A DNA stretch of 64,000 bases from Sinomonas susongensis (GCF_005877005.1 NZ_SSNH01000002.1:310001-374000), one strand, 5' to 3'; shown: positions 1-9,527, counted from the first letter of the stretch. The notes: a model not told the origin generated them from the sequence alone. Program-made: numbers and translations.

Positions 1-1
1 C

Positions 2-589
2 GCCCGCTCGGCGCGGCGCGCCCTCGTCGTCGCCGACCTGCCCTTCGGCAGCTACGAGATGTCACCGGCCCAAGGCGTCGAGACGGGCGTTCGCTTCCTC
101 AAGGAAGGGCTCGCGCACGCGGTCAAGATGGAGGGCGGGGCCTTCTACGCCGACACCGTGCGGGCCATGGTCCAGGCCGGCATCCCCGTCATGGCCCACA
201 TCGGGTTCACCCCGCAGAGCGAGCATGCCCTCGGCGGCTACCGGGTCCAGGGAAGGGGCGACGACGCCGCGCGCCTCGTCGAGGACGCGAAGGCCCTCGA
301 GGCCGCAGGCGCGTTCTGCGTGCTCATGGAGATGGTTCCGGCGGAGACTGCGGCTGCAGTGGACGCCGCTGTGAGCGTCCCTACCATCGGCATCGGCGCC
401 GGGGCCTCGACGACCGGCCAGGTGCTCGTGTGGCAGGACATGGCCGGCCTGCGGGGCGGCGAGGGCACGAGGATCGCGAAGTTCGTCAAGCAGTACGCGG
501 ACCTGCGCGGCACGCTCCTCGACGCGGCCCGGCGCTACGGCGACGAGGTCCGCTCCGGCACGTTCCCGGGCCCGGAGCACAGCTTCTGA
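2..589 (+). CDS. panB: 3-methyl-2-oxobutanoate hydroxymethyltransferase (PanB), 5' end outside window
   Basis: PanB transfers a hydroxymethyl group from 5,10-methylene-tetrahydrofolate to alpha-ketoisovalerate, the first committed step of pantothenate and CoA synthesis in the cytoplasm. The reading frame is open from base 2, so the N-terminal part lies outside the window. About 195 codons remain, against about 265-290 for the family. The visible family signatures are [12 protein letters not shown] at the left edge, VKMEGG (catalytic and substrate-binding region), [12 protein letters not shown], and the catalytic-glutamate stretch LMEMVPAE followed by IGIGAG. The methionine at 59 is internal to the conserved core and is not a start. 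The gene ends 30 bases before the stop codon of the opposing small SPOR-like gene. Confidence 0.93.
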   Translation, partial: ARSARRALVVADLPFGSYEMSPAQGVETGVRFLKEGLAHAVKMEGGAFYADTVRAMVQAGIPVMAHIGFTPQSEHALGGYRVQGRGDDAARLVEDAKALEAAGAFCVLMEMVPAETAAAVDAAVSVPTIGIGAGASTTGQVLVWQDMAGLRGGEGTRIAKFVKQYADLRGTLLDAARRYGDEVRSGTFPGPEHSF

Positions 590-619
590 CGAGGACCGCC
601 TTCTGACGCGGACCGCGAC

Positions 620-808
620 TCAGTCCCGGTCAGACCAGCCGTCGCCGTTGGCGTCGTCGGGGTCCCACGAACGGTTGCGCTCCTTGACCTTCTCGAGCGC
701 GTGCTCGGCCTCATCCCGGGTCTCGTAGGGCCCGAGTAGCTGGGTCCAATCGCTCATCGCGTCCTCTTCGACCTGATGGGTGCGGACGTTGTACCAATAC
801 TGTGTCAT
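620..808 (-). CDS. small SPOR-like conserved protein
   Basis: This 62-residue protein begins [15 protein letters not shown], has the pattern [25 protein letters not shown] in its middle and ends in an acidic Asp/Gly tail. The middle resembles the end of SPOR-type peptidoglycan-binding repeats (a Gly-Pro-Tyr turn, then a helix starting Thr-x-x-Glu-Ala). The family is common in Micrococcaceae, but I know of no demonstrated role. I chose the start at 808 because an AGGGAGG sequence lies 9 bases upstream; the longer form from 832 would overrun that site. It has no signal peptide or membrane segment. It is divergent from map, with about 40 bases between the two starts, so the promoters must overlap. 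Confidence 0.72.
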   Translation of the reverse strand: MTQYWYNVRTHQVEEDAMSDWTQLLGPYETRDEAEHALEKVKERNRSWDPDDANGDGWSDRD

Positions 809-835
809 GCCGCTCGCCCTCCCTTCCGTCACGAG

Positions 836-841
836 TACACT
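836..841 (+). promoter_or_regulatory. -10 element of map, leaderless layout
   Basis: TACACT is followed by six bases and then the ATG of map. This places the expected transcription start at or within a base of the start codon. There is no Shine-Dalgarno sequence in front of map, which agrees with a leaderless transcript. No convincing -35 hexamer is visible. Confidence 0.5.
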
Positions 842-847
842 CAGCCT

Positions 848-1726
848 ATGCCTTCACCGTCAACCACGGCACCTGTGGGCGGCCTCGTGCCAGGGACCGT
901 CTCGCCCCTCCGTGCCGTTCCAGGGTCTATCCCCCGGCCGGAGTACATCGGCAAGGACGGCCCGGAGCAATACCAGGGGAACGACGTGTACTCGCCGGAG
1001 CAGATCGCACGGATCCACGCCGCGGGAAGGATCGCAGCCCAGGCCACCGTCGAGGTCGGCCAGCACATTCGCCCGGGCGTGACAACGGACGAGCTCGACC
1101 GGATCGGCCACGAGTTCCTCGTCGCCCATGGCGCCTATCCCTCGACCCTCGGCTACCGCGGCTTCCCCAAGTCGCTCTGCACCTCGCTCAACGAGGTCAT
1201 CTGCCATGGCATCCCGGATACGACGGTCCTCGCCGACGGTGACATCATCAACATCGACATCACGGCCTACAAGGACGGTGTCCACGGCGACACCAACTAC
1301 ACCTTCCTCGTGGGAGACGTCGACGACGAGTCGAGGCTTCTCGTCGAGCGGACGCAGGAGTGCCTGCGCAGGGCGATCAAGGCCGTCGCCCCCGGACGCG
1401 AGATCAACGTGATCGGCCGCGCGATCGAGTCGTACGCCAAACGGTTCGGCTACGGAGTCGTGCGCGACTTCACCGGCCATGGAGTGGGCGAGGCCTTCCA
1501 CTCCGGGCTGATCATCCCCCACTACGACGCCGCGCCGGCCTACAGCCGGGTGATGGAGCCCGGGATGGTCTTCACGATCGAGCCGATGCTCACCCTCGGC
1601 ACCATCCAGTGGGAGATGTGGGACGACGGCTGGACCGTCGTCACGCGCGACCGGCGGCGGACCGCCCAGTTCGAGCACACCCTGGTGGTCACGGAGACGG
1701 GCGCCGAGGTCCTGACCCTCCCTTAG
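848..1726 (+). CDS. map: type I methionine aminopeptidase
   Basis: Removes the initiator methionine from new proteins in the cytoplasm, using two metal ions. The protein is 292 residues. A roughly 40-residue Pro/Ser-rich N-terminal extension contains [20 protein letters not shown], a feature of actinobacterial MetAP1c enzymes that interacts with the ribosome or SH3-like partners in the family. The metal ligands are visible: two aspartates in [20 protein letters not shown], the histidine in [13 protein letters not shown], and glutamates in FTIEPML and QFEHTLVV. I chose the ATG at 848 because it follows a leaderless -10 box and starts the known family N-terminus; the upstream in-frame start at 776 would run into the divergent gene. 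ppgK follows after 74 bases on the same strand. Confidence 0.95.
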   Translation: MPSPSTTAPVGGLVPGTVSPLRAVPGSIPRPEYIGKDGPEQYQGNDVYSPEQIARIHAAGRIAAQATVEVGQHIRPGVTTDELDRIGHEFLVAHGAYPSTLGYRGFPKSLCTSLNEVICHGIPDTTVLADGDIINIDITAYKDGVHGDTNYTFLVGDVDDESRLLVERTQECLRRAIKAVAPGREINVIGRAIESYAKRFGYGVVRDFTGHGVGEAFHSGLIIPHYDAAPAYSRVMEPGMVFTIEPMLTLGTIQWEMWDDGWTVVTRDRRRTAQFEHTLVVTETGAEVLTLP

Positions 1727-1800
1727 CCGGCTCCGCCTTCTGCCCAACTGCACCTGCCCCACCCCACGAACCCCTCCCCGAACCGCGAGAGGCGCAACGC

Positions 1801-2598
1801 ATGTCCAAAGACGACAAGAAGAAGTCCACCCACCTCATCGGTGTCGACATCGGCGGCACAGGGATCAAGGGCGGCATCGTCGATCTCAAGAAGGGGAAGC
1901 TCGTCGGCGACCGCGTGCGGTTCGACACGCCACAGCCGGCGGCGCCCGAGCCAGTGGCGGAGATCGTCGCCCGCGTCGTCGAGGAGCTCTCAGCACGCGA
2001 CGGCGCGCCGACCGACGACGCCCCGGTCGGCGTGACCTTCCCCGGGATCATCCAGCACGGGGTGGCGCACTCCGCGGCGAACGTCGACAAGTCCTGGATC
2101 GACTTCGAGATCGACAGGTTCTTCAGCGAGCGGCTGGGGCGCCCCGTCGAGGTCATCAACGACGCCGACGCCGCCGGCCTCGCCGAGGCCCGCTACGGGG
2201 CGGGCAAGGGAGTCGACGGCACGGTCCTCGTCATCACGCTGGGGACCGGCATCGGCTCAGCCTTCGTCTTCGACGGCAGGCTCGTACCCAACGCCGAGCT
2301 CGGCCATCTCGAGATCGACGGCTTCGACGCCGAGAGCAAGGCGTCCGCCGTCGCCCGCGAGCGGGACGGCATCGGCTGGGAGGACTACAGCGTCCGCCTC
2401 CAGCGCTACTTCTCCCACGTCGAGTTCCTGTTCTCGCCCGAACTGTTCATCGTGGGCGGCGGCATCTCGAAGCGGGCTGACGAGTACCTCCCGCGGCTCA
2501 AGCTGCGCACCCCGATCATCCCGGCCGAGCTCAAGAACGAGGCCGGGATCGTAGGCGCCGCGCTCCAGGTTGCGATCCACCACAAGCTCAGGAAATGA
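1801..2598 (+). CDS. ppgK: polyphosphate glucokinase
   Basis: Phosphorylates glucose to glucose-6-phosphate using inorganic polyphosphate (and usually ATP); typical of actinobacteria. The 265-residue protein starts MSKDDKKKSTHLIGVDIGGTGIKGG, which carries the phosphate-binding loop GVDIGGTGIKGG. It continues with VTFPGIIQHG, the sugar-binding NDADAAGLAE, and the second phosphate loop ITLGTGIGSA. The C-terminal HLEIDGFDAESKAS and GIGWEDYSVRLQRYF segments are typical of PpgK rather than of ROK glucokinases. The zinc-ligand cluster of ROK proteins is missing, as expected. The start has GAGAGG eight bases upstream. The gene is convergent with nrdR. A ROK-type glucokinase is also present at 42156-43187, so the organism has two glucose kinases in this window. 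Confidence 0.94.
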   Translation: MSKDDKKKSTHLIGVDIGGTGIKGGIVDLKKGKLVGDRVRFDTPQPAAPEPVAEIVARVVEELSARDGAPTDDAPVGVTFPGIIQHGVAHSAANVDKSWIDFEIDRFFSERLGRPVEVINDADAAGLAEARYGAGKGVDGTVLVITLGTGIGSAFVFDGRLVPNAELGHLEIDGFDAESKASAVARERDGIGWEDYSVRLQRYFSHVEFLFSPELFIVGGGISKRADEYLPRLKLRTPIIPAELKNEAGIVGAALQVAIHHKLRK

Positions 2599-2604
2599 GC
2601 CGCG

Positions 2605-2642
2605 GCAGGACGGGTCAGTCCGCGCTGACCGGCTCGTCCTGC
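2605..2642. terminator. stem-loop between convergent ppgK and nrdR
   Basis: GCAGGACG at 2605-2612 and GGTCAG at 2613-2618 pair with CTGACC at 2625-2630 and CGTCCTGC at 2635-2642, giving a 14-bp stem with a 4-base bulge. It begins just after the ppgK stop codon and covers the last codons of nrdR, so it can serve both strands. There is no U tract, so factor-independent termination is uncertain. Confidence 0.45.
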
Positions 2643-3094
2643 GCGGCCCCCTGTTCCGAGCGGAGGAGCTCAATCGCCGCCTCGAAATCCTCGAGGGAGT
2701 CGAACGACTGGTAGACGCTCGCGAACCGCAGGTAGGCGACGTGGTCCAGCTTGCGGAGCGGTCCGAGGATGGCCAGGCCGACCTCATGGGCCTGGATTTC
2801 GGCGGCGCCACTCCCCCGCACCGTCTCCTCGACCTCCTGGGCGAGCATCGCGAGGTCGTCTTCGGTCACGGGCCTGCCCTGGCAGGCCTTCCGAACGCCG
2901 TTGATGACCTTCGAGCGGCTGAAGGGCTCACCGACTCCCGAACGCTTGATGACCGTCAGGCTCGTCGTCTCGATAGTCGTGAAGCGCCTGCCGCATTCGG
3001 GGCACTGCCGCCGCCGACGGATCGCGGAGCCGTCATCTTGGATGCGGCTGTCGACGACGCGCGAGTCGGGATTGCGGCAGAAGGGGCAGTACAT
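2615..3094 (-). CDS. nrdR: transcriptional repressor NrdR
   Basis: NrdR represses ribonucleotide reductase operons by binding NrdR boxes when its ATP-cone domain senses dATP/ATP. The 159-residue protein has an N-terminal zinc ribbon with Cys3, Cys6, Cys31 and Cys34 (MYCPFC ... QCPECGRRF), then an ATP-cone starting near residue 46 ([20 protein letters not shown]) and ending around residue 136. The C-terminus is a short acidic tail. It lies 68 bases downstream of hisD. Its start is preceded by TAGAAT at the leaderless distance, and an NrdR-box palindrome lies further upstream, which suggests autoregulation. Ribonucleotide reductase genes are not in this window. Confidence 0.96.
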   Translation of the reverse strand: MYCPFCRNPDSRVVDSRIQDDGSAIRRRRQCPECGRRFTTIETTSLTVIKRSGVGEPFSRSKVINGVRKACQGRPVTEDDLAMLAQEVEETVRGSGAAEIQAHEVGLAILGPLRKLDHVAYLRFASVYQSFDSLEDFEAAIELLRSEQGAAQDEPVSAD

Positions 3095-3100
3095 CCTTCA

Positions 3101-3106
3101 ATTCTA
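3101..3106 (-). promoter_or_regulatory. -10 element of nrdR, leaderless layout
   Basis: On the minus strand TAGAAT is followed by six bases (TGAAGG) and the ATG of nrdR. TTTGCG at 3124-3129 lies 17 bases upstream of the hexamer and could act as a weak -35. A transcript starting six to seven bases after the hexamer would begin at the start codon. Confidence 0.5.
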
Positions 3107-3137
3107 GGGTGCGCAGAAGGCCCCGCAAAGGAGATGA

Positions 3138-3153
3138 CCACTATATGTAGTGG
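3138..3153. promoter_or_regulatory. candidate NrdR box upstream of nrdR
   Basis: The 16-base near-palindrome CCACTATATGTAGTGG matches the published NrdR-box pattern ACACWATATATWGTGT at 13 of 16 positions (compared by eye). It sits between the hisD stop and the nrdR promoter, just upstream of the -35 position. A second box at the usual spacing was not seen. Confidence 0.6.
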
Positions 3154-3162
3154 TGGCCCATA

Positions 3163-4542
3163 CTAGGGACGGGGGTCGAACTCGCGTTCCTCGAAACGCC
3201 GGTCCACCGCGTCGCCGTGCCCCGGGAGGTCCTCGGCATCGGACAGGCTCCTGATGTGGCGGGCCACGGCGTCGAGCGCGGCCTCGCTGTAGTCGATGAT
3301 CTGGACCGCCTTGAGGAACGTTGCGACGTTCAGGCCGGACGAGAACGCCGCCGTCCCGCTCGTGGGGAGGACGTGGTTGGACCCCGCCGTGTAGTCGCCG
3401 AGGCTCACGGGGCTGTAGTCGCCCACGAAGATCGCCCCCGCATTCCGGATCCGGCTCGCGACGGAAGCAGCATCCGCGGTCATGATCTCGAGGTGCTCGG
3501 CCGCGTAGGCGTCGCACACGGCGATGCCCTTGTCGACGTCGTCCACGAGCACGGCCCCGGACTGCCGGCCGGACAGCGCGGTGAGCACCCGCTCGCGGTG
3601 TTTCGTCGCCTCGGCCTGTTCGGCGAGCTGGGCGCGGACGGCTTCGATGAGCTCGGGCGAGTCCGTGACGAGGACCGAGCCCGCGCGGGTGTCGTGCTCG
3701 GCCTGGCTGATGAGGTCGGCCGCAACCAGCTCGGGCCTGGCACTGCAGTCGGCGAGGATGGCGATCTCGGTCGGGCCCGCCTCAGCGTCGATGCCCACGA
3801 TGCCCTTGACGAGGCGCTTCGCCGTCGCGACGAAGATGTTCCCGGGCCCGGTGACCACGTCGGCGGGCTCGATCGCGGGCAGCGGCCCCTCGGAGTCCTC
3901 CCCCGCGGGAATGCCGTAGGCGAACGTGACGACAGCCTGCGCCCCGCCGATGGCGTAGACCTCGTCGATGCCGAGGAGGGCCGCGGCGGCCAGGATGGTG
4001 GAATTCGGGAGCCCCCCGTTGTCGCGCTGCGGCGGCGACGCGAGCGCGATGGACCCCACGCCCGCGGCCTGCGCCGGAATGACGTTCATGATGACGGAGG
4101 ACGGGTAGACGGCGAGGCCCCCGGGGACGTAGAGCCCCACCCGGCGCACGGGCACCCAGCGCTGCGTCACAGTGGCGCCGTCGCCGGGCCGCACCGTCAC
4201 GTCCACTGGACGCTGAGCCTCGGCAAAGAGCCGTGCCCTGCGGATCGACTCCTCGAGGGCGGCGCGCACGGACGGATCGACGGCTTCGAGCGCCCGGGCA
4301 ATTGCCTCCGCCGGCACGCGCGGGTGGCGCTGCGCGACGCCGTCGAACTTCTCGGCGAACATCGAGAGCGCCGCGAATCCGCCAGAGCGGACGTCTGCAA
4401 TGATCCCGCGGACCGCATCCTCGACCGCCGCGCCCTGCTCGGCCTCGAGCCGCGGCACGAGCGCCCTGAGCTCGGCGAGTCCGAGGCTCCTGCCCCTGAG
4501 GTCGATCGTGCGGAAGTCGAGGGCGGGTGCTGGCGATGTCAC
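3163..4542 (-). CDS. hisD: histidinol dehydrogenase
   Basis: Catalyses the last two oxidations of histidine synthesis, L-histidinol to L-histidine, with NAD and zinc. The protein is 459 residues, close to the usual 430-450. Recognisable segments are [43 protein letters not shown], the catalytic Glu-His pair in [12 protein letters not shown], and the zinc- and substrate-binding [13 protein letters not shown]. The start is GTG at 4542, preceded at the leaderless distance by TAGACT. Other his genes are not adjacent here; hisD sits between the membrane protein at 4568-5041 and nrdR on the same strand. Confidence 0.96.
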   Translation of the reverse strand: MTSPAPALDFRTIDLRGRSLGLAELRALVPRLEAEQGAAVEDAVRGIIADVRSGGFAALSMFAEKFDGVAQRHPRVPAEAIARALEAVDPSVRAALEESIRRARLFAEAQRPVDVTVRPGDGATVTQRWVPVRRVGLYVPGGLAVYPSSVIMNVIPAQAAGVGSIALASPPQRDNGGLPNSTILAAAALLGIDEVYAIGGAQAVVTFAYGIPAGEDSEGPLPAIEPADVVTGPGNIFVATAKRLVKGIVGIDAEAGPTEIAILADCSARPELVAADLISQAEHDTRAGSVLVTDSPELIEAVRAQLAEQAEATKHRERVLTALSGRQSGAVLVDDVDKGIAVCDAYAAEHLEIMTADAASVASRIRNAGAIFVGDYSPVSLGDYTAGSNHVLPTSGTAAFSSGLNVATFLKAVQIIDYSEAALDAVARHIRSLSDAEDLPGHGDAVDRRFEEREFDPRP

Positions 4543-4548
4543 GCGCCC

Positions 4549-4554
4549 AGTCTA
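4549..4554 (-). promoter_or_regulatory. -10 element of hisD, leaderless layout
   Basis: TAGACT, then six bases (GGGCGC), then the GTG start of hisD. The same TAGACTGG-N4-GTG arrangement occurs before dnaE and glk. No Shine-Dalgarno sequence lies before hisD. Confidence 0.55.
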
Positions 4555-4567
4555 CGTGGCGAAGAGG

Positions 4568-5041
4568 TCAGCGGCGCGCTGGAGGGCTCCACAGGACCGT
4601 CACGAGCGCGAGGACGACAATGGCGACAATGGCCGGCCAGAGCGCGATCGCGCTGAGCGCGTCGAGCCCGAACGCCGAACCGTCCACACTCGGATCCTTG
4701 CGCGACGAACCGAGCAGCTGACCGAGGCCGGTTCCCGTGAGCCACATGAAGACGCTCCCGATGCCCGAGCCGACGAGCGCCGCGAGGTAGCGGGCGGCGA
4801 AGCCGAAGCGGATGTGCGCGCGGACCACGAAGACCACGACGACGATTGCTGCCAGCGCCGCGAGCCCTTCGAACACGAGATCGCGAGGGAGCCACTGCTG
4901 ATAGTCCGAACCATTGCCGTAGAGCCGGCCACCCGGTGCGGCGAGCCACCACACGACGCCGAGCACGATGCCTGCAACGAGGGGTGCGAGCAGCCAGCGG
5001 AGGACGACCGGCCAGCCGGGCCAGATCGTGGGCTCACGCAT
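4568..5041 (-). CDS. small integral membrane protein of unknown function
   Basis: This 157-residue protein has four predicted membrane segments: around residues 12-32 (VVLRWLLAPLVAGIVLGVVW), 55-73 (LVFEGLAALAAIVVVVFVV), 82-102 and 130-150. A short polar stretch with GNGSDYQQWLPRD lies after the first. I see no catalytic motif or signal peptidase site and cannot assign a function. Its start codon overlaps the last eight bases of dnaE, so it is probably translated by coupling from the dnaE message. Position and size match small conserved membrane proteins next to dnaE in related genomes, but that is recalled context, not a database result. Confidence 0.75.
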   Translation of the reverse strand: MREPTIWPGWPVVLRWLLAPLVAGIVLGVVWWLAAPGGRLYGNGSDYQQWLPRDLVFEGLAALAAIVVVVFVVRAHIRFGFAARYLAALVGSGIGSVFMWLTGTGLGQLLGSSRKDPSVDGSAFGLDALSAIALWPAIVAIVVLALVTVLWSPPARR

Positions 5042-8000
5042 CGAGGCACGCGGGGCCGAGGAGGACCTTGAGGTCTCCGAAGAGTGCAGGATTCGGATTC
5101 ACGCGCAGATGGACTCCCAGTTTCATGACTTCGATGCTCCGCGTCCCGTGGAGCCGGAGCTGGACCTCGCTGTGGCCCGGATGCGTCTTGAGCACCTCGC
5201 CGAGCCGCGTCACGACGCGCTCGGTGGCCTTGTGGGTCGGCATCGAGATCACGACGGGACCGCCGTCGGCCTGGCTCAGGTCGGGGACGGTGAGTTCCAT
5301 GGCGCTCAGCATGACGGCGCCGTCGTCCCGCCGCTGGAGGCGGCCCTTGACCACGACGATGAGATCCTCCGCGAGGATCGACGAGATGGGCCCGTAGACC
5401 TGGCCGAAGAACATGACTTCCATGGACGCCCCGAGGTCCTCGATCTCGGCGCGGGCATAGGCGTTGCCGCTCGCCTTGGCGATACGGCGGCTGAGCGAGG
5501 TGATCATGCCCGCAATCGTGACGATGGCACCGTCGGCCGGACCTTCGTCCGAGATGAGCTGGGAGATCGCGTGATCCGCGTGGCCCTCGAGCACGCCCTC
5601 GAGCCCCTGGAGCGGATGATCCGAGACATAGAGCCCCAGCATGTCGCGCTCGAACGCGAGCCGGTCCTTCTTCTCCCACTCCGGGAGATCGGGGATCTCG
5701 ACTGCGAGCCCGGACGGGAGTTCGCTGTCCGCGCCGCCTTCGAACGCGCTGAAGAGGTCGAACTGGTTCGCCGCCTCGTTCCGCTTGAGGACGATGACGG
5801 CGTCGACCGCCTCTTCGTGGATCATCGCAAGCGAGCGGCGCGGGTGGCCGAGCGAATCGAAGGCTCCGGCCTTGATGAGCGACTCTATGGTGCGCTTGTT
5901 GCAGACGACAGCCGGCACCTTCTGGAGGAAGTCGCTGAAGCCGGTGAAAGCCCCCTTCTCCGCGCGGGCCTCGACCATCGAATGCACGACGTTCGCACCC
6001 ACGTTGCGGATCGCGCCCATGCCGAACCGGATGTCGTTTCCGACCGGGGTGAAGTTGAGCGCGGACTCGTTGACGTCCGGCGGCAGGACGGTGATGCCCA
6101 TGCGCCGGCATTCGTTGAGGTACATGGCGCACTTGTCCTTGTCGTCGCCCACGGACGTCAGGAGCGCCGCCATGTATTCGGCCGGATAGTGGGCCTTGAG
6201 ATAGGCGGTCCAGTAGGAGACCACGCCGTAGGCCGCCGAGTGCGCCTTGTTGAAGGCGTAGTCAGAGAACGGAAGCAGGATGTCCCAGAGGGTCTTGACC
6301 GCATCGGCGGAGTAGCCGCGATCGCGCATGCCGGCCGAGAAGCCCGCGAACTGCTTGTCCAGCTCGGACTTCTTCTTCTTGCCCATCGCCCGCCGGAGGA
6401 TGTCTGCCTGGCCGAGCGAGTAGCCGGCGAGCTTCTGCGCGATGGCCATGACCTGCTCCTGATACACGATCAGGCCGTAGGTACCACCGAGGATGTCTTC
6501 GAGCGGCTCCGCGAGCTCGGGGTGGATCGGCGTGATCTCCTGGAGCCCGTTCTTGCGCAGCGCGTAGTTGGTGTGCGCGTTCGCGCCCATCGGCCCTGGA
6601 CGATACAGCGCCAGGACGGCGGAGATGTCCTCGAAGTTGTCCGGACGCATGAGCTTGAGCAGCGACCGCATGGGGCCGCCATCGAGCTGGAAGACTCCCA
6701 GCGTGTCGCCACGGGCGAGCAGGTCGTACGAGGCCTCGTCGTCGAGCGGGAGGCGTTCGAGGTCGAGTTCTTCGCCCCGGTTGAGCTTGATGTTGTCGAG
6801 CGCGTCCGTGATGATCGTGAGGTTCCTCAGGCCGAGGAAGTCCATCTTGATGAGGCCGAGGCCCTCGCAGGTCGGGTAGTCGAACTGCGTGATGATCTGG
6901 CCGTCCTGCTCGCGGCGCATGATCGGGACGATGTCGATGAGCGGATGCGACGACATGATGACGCCGGCCGCGTGCACGCCCCATTGGCGCTTGAGCCCCT
7001 CGAGTCCGAGCGCTGTCTCGAAGACGCGCTGAGCGTCCGCGTCGGAGCGCAGGAGTTCGCGCATCTCCTCGGCCTCGCCGTAGCGCTTCGCCTCGGGATT
7101 GTGGATGTCGACGAGCGGCATGCCCTTGCCCATGACGTCGGGCGGCATGGCCTTCGTGAGCCGCTCGCCTACCGAGAAGGGGTACCCGAGCACACGCGAG
7201 GAGTCCTTGAGCGCCTGCTTGGCCTTGATCGTGCCGTACGTGACGATCATCGCGACCCGGTCGTCCCCGTACTTCTCGGTCACGTACTTGATGACCTCCG
7301 GACGACGGCGATCATCGAAGTCCACGTCGAAGTCAGGCATCGACACGCGGTCCGGGTTGAGGAAGCGCTCGAAGATGAGGCCGTGGTCGAGCGGGTTGAG
7401 GTCGGTGATGCGCATGGCGTAGGCAGCCATGGAGCCGGCACCGGAACCGCGGCCCGGGCCGACTCGGATGCCGTGGTCCTTCGCCCAGTTGATGAAGTCG
7501 GCGACGACGAGGAAGTAGCCCGGGAACCCCATCTGGGTGATGATCCCGATCTCGTACTCCGCCTGCTTGCGGACGGCGTCCGGAATGCCCTCGGGGAACC
7601 GGTAGTGGAGGCCCCGCTCGACCTCCTTGACGAACCACGTCTCCTCGTTCTCCCCCTCCGGGCAGGGGTAGCGCGGCATGTAGCTGGCCTTGGTGTTGAA
7701 CTCGACGTTGCACCGCTCGGCGATGAGCAGCGTGTTGTCGCAGGCCTCGGGGTGGTCGCTGAAGATCGCTCGCATCTCGGCCGGCGACTTCAGGTAGAAC
7801 TCGTCGGCATCGAACTTGAACCGCTTCGGATCGGCGAGTGTCGAGCCCGACTGCACGCACAGGAGCGCCGCGTGGCTCGAAGCGTCCTCGGCGTGGGTGT
7901 AGTGGAGGTCGTTCGTCGCGACGAGCGGGAGCCCGAGGTCTTTGGCGAGCTTGATGAGATCCGCCTGCACGCCGCGCTCGATGTCCAGGCCGTGGTCCAT

Positions 8001-8570
8001 GACCTCGCAGAAGAAGTTCTCCTGACCGAAGATGTCGCGGAACTCTGCGGCGGCCTCCCTGGCTTCCCTGTAGAGGCCGAGGCGCAGCTTGGTCTGCACT
8101 TCGCCCGAGGGGCAGCCGGTGGTGGCGATGAGCCCCTTGCCGTAGGTCTGCAGGAGTTCCCGGTCCATGCGCGGCTTGTAGAGGTATCCCTCGAGGGAAG
8201 CGAGCGAGGACATCCGGAACAGGTTGTGCATGCCCTGGGTGTTCTCGGCCCACATCGTCATGTGCGTGTACGCCCCGGCGCCTGAGACGTCATCGCGGCC
8301 GCCGTCTCCCCAGCGGACACGGGTCTTGTCCCGACGCGCAGTGCCCGGTGTGAGGTAGGCCTCGACCCCGATGATGGGCTTGATGCCGGCGTCGGTCGCC
8401 TTCTTCCAGAAGTCGAAGGCTCCGAAGACGAAGCCGTGGTCGGTCGTCGCGACCGCGTTCATGCCGAGCTCTTCCGCGTGGCTGAACAGGTCACCGAGGC
8501 GCGCGGCCCCGTCGAGCATCGAGTACTCGGTGTGGTTGTGGAGATGAACGAACGACCCGGTGGAACTCAC
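5034..8570 (-). CDS. dnaE: DNA polymerase III alpha subunit (DnaE1)
   Basis: The replicative polymerase catalytic subunit, 1178 residues, full length for DnaE1. It begins with the PHP domain (FVHLHNHTEYSMLDGAARL, later TTDHGFVFGAFDF), the proofreading or metal-binding domain of actinobacterial DnaE1. The palm carries the catalytic aspartates in MPDFDVDFDDRRR and a nearby GPGRGSGAGSMAAYA loop. The region ANAHTNYALRKNG through AHSAAYGVVSYWTAYLKAHYP is the fingers segment. A C-terminal OB-fold domain follows (VTIAGMITSLSRRIAKASG). The start is GTG at 8570 behind a leaderless -10 box. It is the distal housekeeping gene of the minus-strand cluster, separated from rluD by 30 bases. Confidence 0.98.
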   Translation of the reverse strand: MSSTGSFVHLHNHTEYSMLDGAARLGDLFSHAEELGMNAVATTDHGFVFGAFDFWKKATDAGIKPIIGVEAYLTPGTARRDKTRVRWGDGGRDDVSGAGAYTHMTMWAENTQGMHNLFRMSSLASLEGYLYKPRMDRELLQTYGKGLIATTGCPSGEVQTKLRLGLYREAREAAAEFRDIFGQENFFCEVMDHGLDIERGVQADLIKLAKDLGLPLVATNDLHYTHAEDASSHAALLCVQSGSTLADPKRFKFDADEFYLKSPAEMRAIFSDHPEACDNTLLIAERCNVEFNTKASYMPRYPCPEGENEETWFVKEVERGLHYRFPEGIPDAVRKQAEYEIGIITQMGFPGYFLVVADFINWAKDHGIRVGPGRGSGAGSMAAYAMRITDLNPLDHGLIFERFLNPDRVSMPDFDVDFDDRRRPEVIKYVTEKYGDDRVAMIVTYGTIKAKQALKDSSRVLGYPFSVGERLTKAMPPDVMGKGMPLVDIHNPEAKRYGEAEEMRELLRSDADAQRVFETALGLEGLKRQWGVHAAGVIMSSHPLIDIVPIMRREQDGQIITQFDYPTCEGLGLIKMDFLGLRNLTIITDALDNIKLNRGEELDLERLPLDDEASYDLLARGDTLGVFQLDGGPMRSLLKLMRPDNFEDISAVLALYRPGPMGANAHTNYALRKNGLQEITPIHPELAEPLEDILGGTYGLIVYQEQVMAIAQKLAGYSLGQADILRRAMGKKKKSELDKQFAGFSAGMRDRGYSADAVKTLWDILLPFSDYAFNKAHSAAYGVVSYWTAYLKAHYPAEYMAALLTSVGDDKDKCAMYLNECRRMGITVLPPDVNESALNFTPVGNDIRFGMGAIRNVGANVVHSMVEARAEKGAFTGFSDFLQKVPAVVCNKRTIESLIKAGAFDSLGHPRRSLAMIHEEAVDAVIVLKRNEAANQFDLFSAFEGGADSELPSGLAVEIPDLPEWEKKDRLAFERDMLGLYVSDHPLQGLEGVLEGHADHAISQLISDEGPADGAIVTIAGMITSLSRRIAKASGNAYARAEIEDLGASMEVMFFGQVYGPISSILAEDLIVVVKGRLQRRDDGAVMLSAMELTVPDLSQADGGPVVISMPTHKATERVVTRLGEVLKTHPGHSEVQLRLHGTRSIEVMKLGVHLRVNPNPALFGDLKVLLGPACLDA

Positions 8571-8576
8571 TGCTCC

Positions 8577-8582
8577 AGTCTA
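8577..8582 (-). promoter_or_regulatory. -10 element of dnaE, leaderless layout
   Basis: TAGACT, six bases (GGAGCA), then the GTG of dnaE. The GGAG could also be read as a Shine-Dalgarno sequence, but it lies only two bases from the start codon, too close to be typical. Confidence 0.5.
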
Positions 8583-8600
8583 GGCTCGACGTCCGACGCC

Positions 8601-9527
8601 TTAGGGCCGGTCGCCACGCAGCGTGTCGACCGCGTACTGCAGGTCAGCCGGGTAGGGGCTCGTGACCTGCACCCACTCCCCCGTGCGAGGGTGCGCGAAG
8701 CCGAGACGGTGCGCATGGAGCCACTGGCGGGTGAGGCCGAGCTCGGCGGCCAGCCTCGGGTCGGCGCCGTACGTGAGGTCCCCGGCGCAAGGGTGGTGGA
8801 GGGCGGAGAAATGGACGCGGATCTGGTGCGTCCGCCCCGTCTCGAGGTGGATCTCGACGAGACTCGCCCTCCCGAACGCCTCGAGCACCTCGTAGTGGGT
8901 CACGGAGGCGCGCCCGTCCTCGACGACGGCGAACCGCCAGTCGTATCCGGGGTGCCGCCCGATCGGGGCGTCGATCGTCCCCTCGAGTGGATCTGGGAGT
9001 CCCTGCACGACCGCGTGGTAGACCTTGTCCACCGTCCGCTCCTTGAAGGCGCGCTTGAGCGCGGTGTAGGCAGGCTCCGTCTTCGCCACGACCATGGCGC
9101 CCGACGTTCCCACGTCGAGGCGGTGCACGATGCCCGCCCGCTCAGGAGCCCCGGAGGTCGAGATCCGGAATCCGTCGGCCGCGAGGCCACCGACGACGGT
9201 CGGCCCCACCCACCCGGGAGAGGGGTGCGCAGCCACACCCACCGGCTTGTCCACGACCACGAAGTCCTCGTCGTCGAGGAGGATCTCGAGGCCGTCCACG
9301 TGCTCCACCACCACTTCCAGGGGATCGCGCCTCTCGGGCGCGTCGATTTCGATCACTTCGCCGGCAGACAGGCGTCCCGACTTGGCCAGAGGGTGTCCAT
9401 TCACGGTCACGTGGCCCTCGGCGAGCAGCTGCGCCGCCGCAGAACGCGAGACGCCCAACAGCGCCGAGAGGCCGGCGTCGGCCCGCGTGCCGGCGAGCTC
9501 TTCCGGCACGGTGTGGGACTCAGGCAC
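8601..9527 (-). CDS. rluD: RluA/RluD-family 23S rRNA pseudouridine synthase
   Basis: Converts uridines to pseudouridine in 23S rRNA (RluD-type). The 308-residue protein has an N-terminal S4 RNA-binding domain (residues about 15-70: [18 protein letters not shown]) and the catalytic domain with the signature [16 protein letters not shown], whose aspartate is the nucleophile. [20 protein letters not shown] is the conserved C-terminal family motif. It begins with GTG at 9527 and overlaps the last eight bases of lspA. The pair lspA-rluD in this order is common in many bacteria. Confidence 0.93.
   Translation of the reverse strand: MPESHTVPEELAGTRADAGLSALLGVSRSAAAQLLAEGHVTVNGHPLAKSGRLSAGEVIEIDAPERRDPLEVVVEHVDGLEILLDDEDFVVVDKPVGVAAHPSPGWVGPTVVGGLAADGFRISTSGAPERAGIVHRLDVGTSGAMVVAKTEPAYTALKRAFKERTVDKVYHAVVQGLPDPLEGTIDAPIGRHPGYDWRFAVVEDGRASVTHYEVLEAFGRASLVEIHLETGRTHQIRVHFSALHHPCAGDLTYGADPRLAAELGLTRQWLHAHRLGFAHPRTGEWVQVTSPYPADLQYAVDTLRGDRP

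Noticed and set aside
4968-8285. 1105-residue open frame on the plus strand across dnaE
   Set aside because: It is the antisense shadow of a GC-rich gene; the protein is Arg/Glu/Val-rich with no family motif, whereas the minus strand gives full-length DnaE.
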